The translations under genes were made by a program, and so were the position numbers. Positions 60,768 to 64,000 of a stretch of 64,000 nucleotides of DNA are shown here, piece by piece. Below the pieces are notes generated by a model. It ran no database searches. It saw nothing but the letters and a program-made list of their open reading frames with translations, and had not been told where the DNA came from. Every line of letters begins with the position of its first letter. Position 1 is the first letter of the stretch. The stretch is from NCBI GenBank assembly GCA_027488845.1, contig JAIYBC010000004.1:106603-170602 (forward strand), read 5' to 3'. The stretch comes from Verrucomicrobiales bacterium (GTDB taxonomy: Bacteria > Verrucomicrobiota > Verrucomicrobiia > Limisphaerales > UBA9464).

Positions 60768-62098
60768 ACACTGCCATCACCCGGATCATCTCCGCCGCCT
60801 GCGCCGCCGGCATGCTCGCCGCCGCCCGCGCCGAGGACGTCCCCAAGTCCGCCGACACCGCCACCGAAGCCAAAGCCACCGCCGCGGCGCCGGTGAAGGT
60901 GGAAGACTCCACACCCAAGCCCGCCGCCTCGGAGCCCCAGCCACTGGCCGAGACGACGCCGTCGTCGGGCCCCGACGCCATCCGCCTCAACTTCCGGAAC
61001 GCGCCGCTCGACCAGGTCCTCAGCCACCTCAGCGAGGCCGCCGGCTTCGTCGTGGTCATGGAGGCCACGGTGAAGGGCGAGGTCAGCGTGATCAGCAACC
61101 AGCCCCTCACCCGTGACGAGGCGGTGGACCTGCTCAATTCGGTCCTCGGCAAGAACGGCTACGCCGCGATCCGGGACGGCAGGACCCTCACCATCGTGGA
61201 CCGCAGCACCGCCAAGAGCCGCAACATCCCGGTCAAGGTGAGCAATGATCCGGCTCTGATCCCGGCCAACGACGAGGTCGTGACCCAGATCATCCCCATC
61301 CGCTACGTCGAGGCCGAGCAGTTGGCCAAGGACCTTTCCACGTTCGTCTCCGCGAACGCCACGTTCGTGGCGAATGCGGCCGGCAACTCGATCGTGATGA
61401 CCGACACCCAGTCGAACATCCGGCACCTGGTCGAGATCATCCGTGCGATCGACACCAGCGCCCAGTCCGAAACCGAGATCCGGGTCTTCAAGCTGAAGAA
61501 CGCCAATCCGGGTGAGGTGGCGACGCTGCTCACCGAGCTCTTCAACACCAGCTCCTCGAGCGGATCCGGCACGCAGTCCCCGATCCGCTTCGGTGGGGCC
61601 CCGGGCGCAGGCGGCTTCGGTGGGTTCGGGGGATTCGGCGGCTTCGGGGGTGGCGGACGCGGCGGTGGCGGTGGCGGCGCCGCCGCCACGGCCTCCGGCG
61701 CCAACGACCGCATCCGCAAGGCCTCACAGGTCGTCTCGGTGGCGGACGCCCGCACCTCCTCGGTCGTGGTCACCGCCTCCAAGGACCTGATGACCCAGAT
61801 CGCGGGCATGGTCCGCGAACTCGACGTGCCCTCCAACCGGGACCAGCGCGTGTATGTCTACCACATGGAGAACGGGGATCCGCAGCAGGCGGTCCAGGTG
61901 CTCCAGAACATGTTCCAGGGCAGCAATTCCGGCCGCGGGAACAGCGCCTCCTCCACGGCACAGCAGAACAGCGCGCTCATGCAGCGCCAGCAGAACAACG
62001 CCAGCAGCAGCAGCACCACGGTCAGCGGCGGGACGTCGTCGGCCTTCGGCGGCACCGGGACCCGTACCGGCGGTGGCGGTGGCGGAAACCTGTTCTGA
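60764..62098 (+). CDS. gspD: Secretin N-terminal domains protein (first half of a split GspD)
   Basis: 444 residues with a signal peptide (ISAACAAGMLAAARAED). N0/STN domain: IRLNFRNAPLDQVLSHLSEAAGF. N1: TQIIPIRYVEAEQLAKDLSTFVSA with NSIVMTDTQSNIRHLVEII. N2: IRVFKLKNANPGEVATLLTELF, a Gly-rich loop (GFGGFGGFGGFGGGGRGG) and VVSVADARTSSVVVTASKDL. The start of N3, QRVYVYHMENGDPQQAVQVLQNMF, is followed by a Ser/Asn/Gly-rich tail and stops. No membrane-spanning secretin domain is present; it is in the next gene. It cannot be a pore by itself. Confidence 0.88.
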   Translation: MNTAITRIISAACAAGMLAAARAEDVPKSADTATEAKATAAAPVKVEDSTPKPAASEPQPLAETTPSSGPDAIRLNFRNAPLDQVLSHLSEAAGFVVVMEATVKGEVSVISNQPLTRDEAVDLLNSVLGKNGYAAIRDGRTLTIVDRSTAKSRNIPVKVSNDPALIPANDEVVTQIIPIRYVEAEQLAKDLSTFVSANATFVANAAGNSIVMTDTQSNIRHLVEIIRAIDTSAQSETEIRVFKLKNANPGEVATLLTELFNTSSSSGSGTQSPIRFGGAPGAGGFGGFGGFGGFGGGGRGGGGGGAAATASGANDRIRKASQVVSVADARTSSVVVTASKDLMTQIAGMVRELDVPSNRDQRVYVYHMENGDPQQAVQVLQNMFQGSNSGRGNSASSTAQQNSALMQRQQNNASSSSTTVSGGTSSAFGGTGTRTGGGGGGNLF

Positions 62099-62124
62099 AC
62101 CCCACGGTCTTTCCCACAGATTCC

Positions 62125-63354
62125 ATGAACATTCCTTCCTTCCGGCGGTTCACCCGCCTCGCCGCGGCGGCCGCACTGGTCCTGGCGGCAACCCCGCTTC
62201 TCCACGCGCAGCAGCGCGGCGGCGGCGGTGGCGGGTTCGGTGGCTTCGGCGGATTCGGCGGCGGCGGCGGCAACAACGCCAACCGCGGCGGCTCCTCGAG
62301 CAGCTCCAGCCAGTACAACAACAACGGCAGCGTCGGCAGCGCCATCATCTCGGTCGATCCCCAGACCCACAACATCATCGTCATCGCCGACGCCGACACG
62401 AGCCTCCAGATCAGCAACGTCATCTCCAACCTCGACTCCCCGAAGCCGCAGGTGCTCATCAACGTGGTGTTCGTCGAGGTCCAGCTCAACAACTCCTCCG
62501 ACATCGGCGTCGAGGGCGGTTGGGCCAAGAACGTCGGCAACGGCATCACCACCGGCGGCGGATCCGTCCTCGGCCTCTCCGGCCTCAACTCCGTGGTGAC
62601 CAACGCCAGCGTCATCGGCGGCCCGATGTCCGGCGCCCTCACCCCGGGCGCGAACGGCGCCGGCGCCGGCGGCCTCTACCAGATCGCCGGGACCGACTTC
62701 CAGGCCACGCTCCGCGCCATCGCCAAGGCCGGGAAGGCCCAGGTGCTCTCCAAGCCCTCCATCATCGCCCGCGACGGCCAGCTCGCGAAGATCGTCGTCG
62801 GACAGCAGGTCCCCCTGCCCTCCGGCGTCTCCTTCGCCCAGGCCGGGAACAACACCATCCCCATCGTCAACGTCAGCTATACCGACGTCGGCATCATCCT
62901 CAACGTCACGCCGTTCATCGGCGCCAACGGCCAGGTGGAGATGATCGTCCAACCCCAGATCTCGTCGGTCTCGCCCACCGAACGCCAGTCGCTCTCCTCC
63001 GACGTCTCGGCCCCCTACATCAATGTCCGGTCCGCCGACACCGTGGTCGTCACGCCGCACTCGCAGACGGTGGTCATCGGCGGACTGATCTCCGACACCA
63101 AGTCCGACGCCGAGAGCAAGGTGCCGATCCTCGGCAGCATCCCGGGCCTTGGGAACCTCTTCAAATCGAGGCAGAAGAGCCGCTCCAAGACCGAGCTGCT
63201 GATCTTCCTGACGCCCTACATCGTGGATGCCCCGACCCAGCTGGCCTCCCTTTCCAGCTCGATGCGGGACCGCTCGCAGGTGATCACCAATGCCGCGACC
63301 GAGAAGGAACTGGACCGGTTCCTCGAGAAGCTGCCGACGAAGAAGCAGCCGTGA
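62125..63354 (+). CDS. gspD: Secretin C-terminal (pore) protein (second half of a split GspD)
   Basis: 409 residues with its own signal peptide (LAAAAALVLAATPLLHAQQ) and a Gly-rich stretch (GGFGGFGGFGGGGG). It then resumes N3 at its second half: SAIISVDPQTHNIIVIADAD and LQISNVISNLDSPKPQVLINVVFVEV. The secretin domain follows: FQATLRAIAKAGKAQVLSKPSIIARDGQLAKIVVGQQVPLP, VSYTDVGIILNVTPFIG and the signature TVVIGGLISDTKSDAESKVPILGSIPGLGNLFKS, then KTELLIFLTPYIV. Together with the preceding protein it would make a complete T2SS outer-membrane channel. It starts 26 nt after the first half and is the last gene of the operon. Confidence 0.93.
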   Translation: MNIPSFRRFTRLAAAAALVLAATPLLHAQQRGGGGGGFGGFGGFGGGGGNNANRGGSSSSSSQYNNNGSVGSAIISVDPQTHNIIVIADADTSLQISNVISNLDSPKPQVLINVVFVEVQLNNSSDIGVEGGWAKNVGNGITTGGGSVLGLSGLNSVVTNASVIGGPMSGALTPGANGAGAGGLYQIAGTDFQATLRAIAKAGKAQVLSKPSIIARDGQLAKIVVGQQVPLPSGVSFAQAGNNTIPIVNVSYTDVGIILNVTPFIGANGQVEMIVQPQISSVSPTERQSLSSDVSAPYINVRSADTVVVTPHSQTVVIGGLISDTKSDAESKVPILGSIPGLGNLFKSRQKSRSKTELLIFLTPYIVDAPTQLASLSSSMRDRSQVITNAATEKELDRFLEKLPTKKQP

Positions 63355-63402
63355 TCGCGGGGTGACCGCGGCATCGGCCCGGCAGGGGCCGGATGAAAAG
63401 AA

Positions 63403-63430
63403 ACGGGGCGGGCCGCAAGGCCCGCCCCGT
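63403..63430. terminator. GNRA-loop hairpin ending the secretion operon
   Basis: The perfect 12-bp stem ACGGGGCGGGCC/GGCCCGCCCCGT has a GCAA tetraloop. It lies between the secretin gene and the convergent right-edge gene and could serve both strands. Only weak T-richness follows. Confidence 0.75.
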
Positions 63431-63452
63431 CTTCGTCGGCCCAACCGGGGCC

Positions 63453-64000
63453 TTACTCCACCACCACGCGGTAGAACGCGGCGGCGTCGGTGGTCAGGAG
63501 ACCGACCGTGGCCTCGGAACCGGTGCCCGGGACGGACGGTCCGGCGGCGGACCAGTCACCCGAGCCGAGGGCGGCGCGGGTCTGGACCGTGTAGGTGCGT
63601 CCGGAGACGGTCGCGAAGGCCAACCGGATCCCGGTCTCGGTGCGGGAGACACCCACCACCGGCGAGGGCGGAGGCGTGCTGCCGGCGGGACCGTCGTTGG
63701 CGATGGCCGTGGCCCGCAGGAAGCCGTCGGCATCCAGCGCGCTCCAGTCCTGCGCCCAGTTCTCCTGGTCGAAGGCACCGGCGTAGTTGACCGGGGTCCA
63801 ATAGCCATCCGCAGGGGTGGCACCGGCCACGGTGTAGACCGGGCTGCCCGGCAGGACCGTCGGATCCAGACCGCGGTCGGCGGTGCGGCTGATGCCGCGG
63901 AGCTGGGGATTGACGACCGGGTTCGAGGCGGCCGGGACGTAGGTCCCGCCGTGGTCGTCACCCGTGCCGCCGGCGAAGTCGAACCAGATGTTGTTCGCCA
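63453..64000 (-). CDS. C-terminal part of a secreted protein (cut by window edge)
   Basis: About 180 residues are open on the minus strand from the window edge to the stop; the ATG-like starts in the ORF track are internal. Visible text includes NNIWFDFAGGTGDDHGGTY, NPQLRGISRTADRGLDPT, YWTPVNYAGAFDQENWAQDW and SALDADGFL, and a C-terminal beta module (VSRTETGIRLAFATVSGRTYTVQTRAAL...TTDAAAFYRVVVE). The last is a small Ig/fibronectin-like tail that ends many exported verrucomicrobial proteins and also closes the Ig protein at 23.4 kb (FEVSEDLRAW...RFVRVVFE). The function of the whole protein is unknown. Its place beside the secretin suggests a T2SS cargo. Confidence 0.72.
   Translation of the reverse strand, partial: ANNIWFDFAGGTGDDHGGTYVPAASNPVVNPQLRGISRTADRGLDPTVLPGSPVYTVAGATPADGYWTPVNYAGAFDQENWAQDWSALDADGFLRATAIANDGPAGSTPPPSPVVGVSRTETGIRLAFATVSGRTYTVQTRAALGSGDWSAAGPSVPGTGSEATVGLLTTDAAAFYRVVVE

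Noticed and set aside
62090-62130. Frameshift artefact dividing a normal gspD
   Set aside because: The second ORF starts with a proper signal peptide and basic n-region after a stop codon and a 26-nt gap, which a single frameshift would not create. It is still worth confirming by resequencing.

Overview
The window is high-GC DNA (about 70% by eye) from what is most likely a Verrucomicrobiota bacterium, or at least a PVC-group relative. This is an inference from gene content: CHASE and 7TM-DISM sensor kinases, an ECF sigma factor next to a Ser/Thr kinase with propeller repeats, secreted Ig-domain proteins, a DUF4832 protein, a fused propeller-phosphoesterase, and a type II secretion locus of a divergent kind. 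No 16S rRNA gene is present, so the phylum cannot be proven from the window.

Layout. 1-2.3 kb: biotin genes (end of bioF, bioA) and a YjbQ-family gene. 2.3-5.1 kb: DUF2238 membrane protein, an orphan protein and a DUF4143 ATPase, laced with a 198-bp direct repeat. 5.2-13.3 kb: a CHASE-kinase/NarL-regulator pair, a repeat-rich intergenic stretch, a secreted propeller-phosphoesterase, and an MBOAT/SGNH O-acetylation pair. 13.4-18.5 kb: leuB, panE, a DUF4832 protein, a methyltransferase and leuD. 18.7-23.3 kb: assimilatory sulfate reduction (cysI, cysH, cysD), interrupted by a small-protein/nucleotidyltransferase module and by a four-helix-bundle gene flanked by octamer repeat arrays; a strong hairpin ends the cluster. 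23.3-31.5 kb: secreted propeller/Ig protein, a second kinase/regulator pair, typA, a SOUL lipoprotein, and tRNA-Glu and tRNA-Lys. 31.5-43.5 kb: uppP, a 23S rRNA methyltransferase-like gene, a sugar nucleotidyltransferase, a MASE1 hybrid sensor kinase, small membrane proteins, a propeller lipoprotein, a GH31 glycosidase and a ROK sugar kinase. 43.5-51.7 kb: ECF sigma factor, Ser/Thr kinase, a 1113-residue GHMP kinase-uridylyltransferase fusion, a NUDIX hydrolase and a Gly-rich exported protein. 51.8-63.4 kb: one long type II secretion operon (gspE-F-G-H-I-J-K-L-M, a gspC-like gene, and a secretin divided between two genes), closed by a GNRA-loop terminator. The right edge carries the C-terminus of a secreted protein on the opposite strand.

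How the parts fit. The secretion operon would export the many signal-peptide-bearing proteins seen here (phosphoesterase, Ig protein, DUF4832 protein, right-edge protein). The glucokinase, the GHMP-kinase/uridylyltransferase, the sugar nucleotidyltransferase, uppP and the MBOAT pair all point to nucleotide-sugar and envelope polysaccharide metabolism. The most unusual items are the secretin split inside its N3 domain, the kinase-uridylyltransferase fusion, and the repeat-flanked four-helix-bundle cassette lodged in the sulfate-assimilation cluster.
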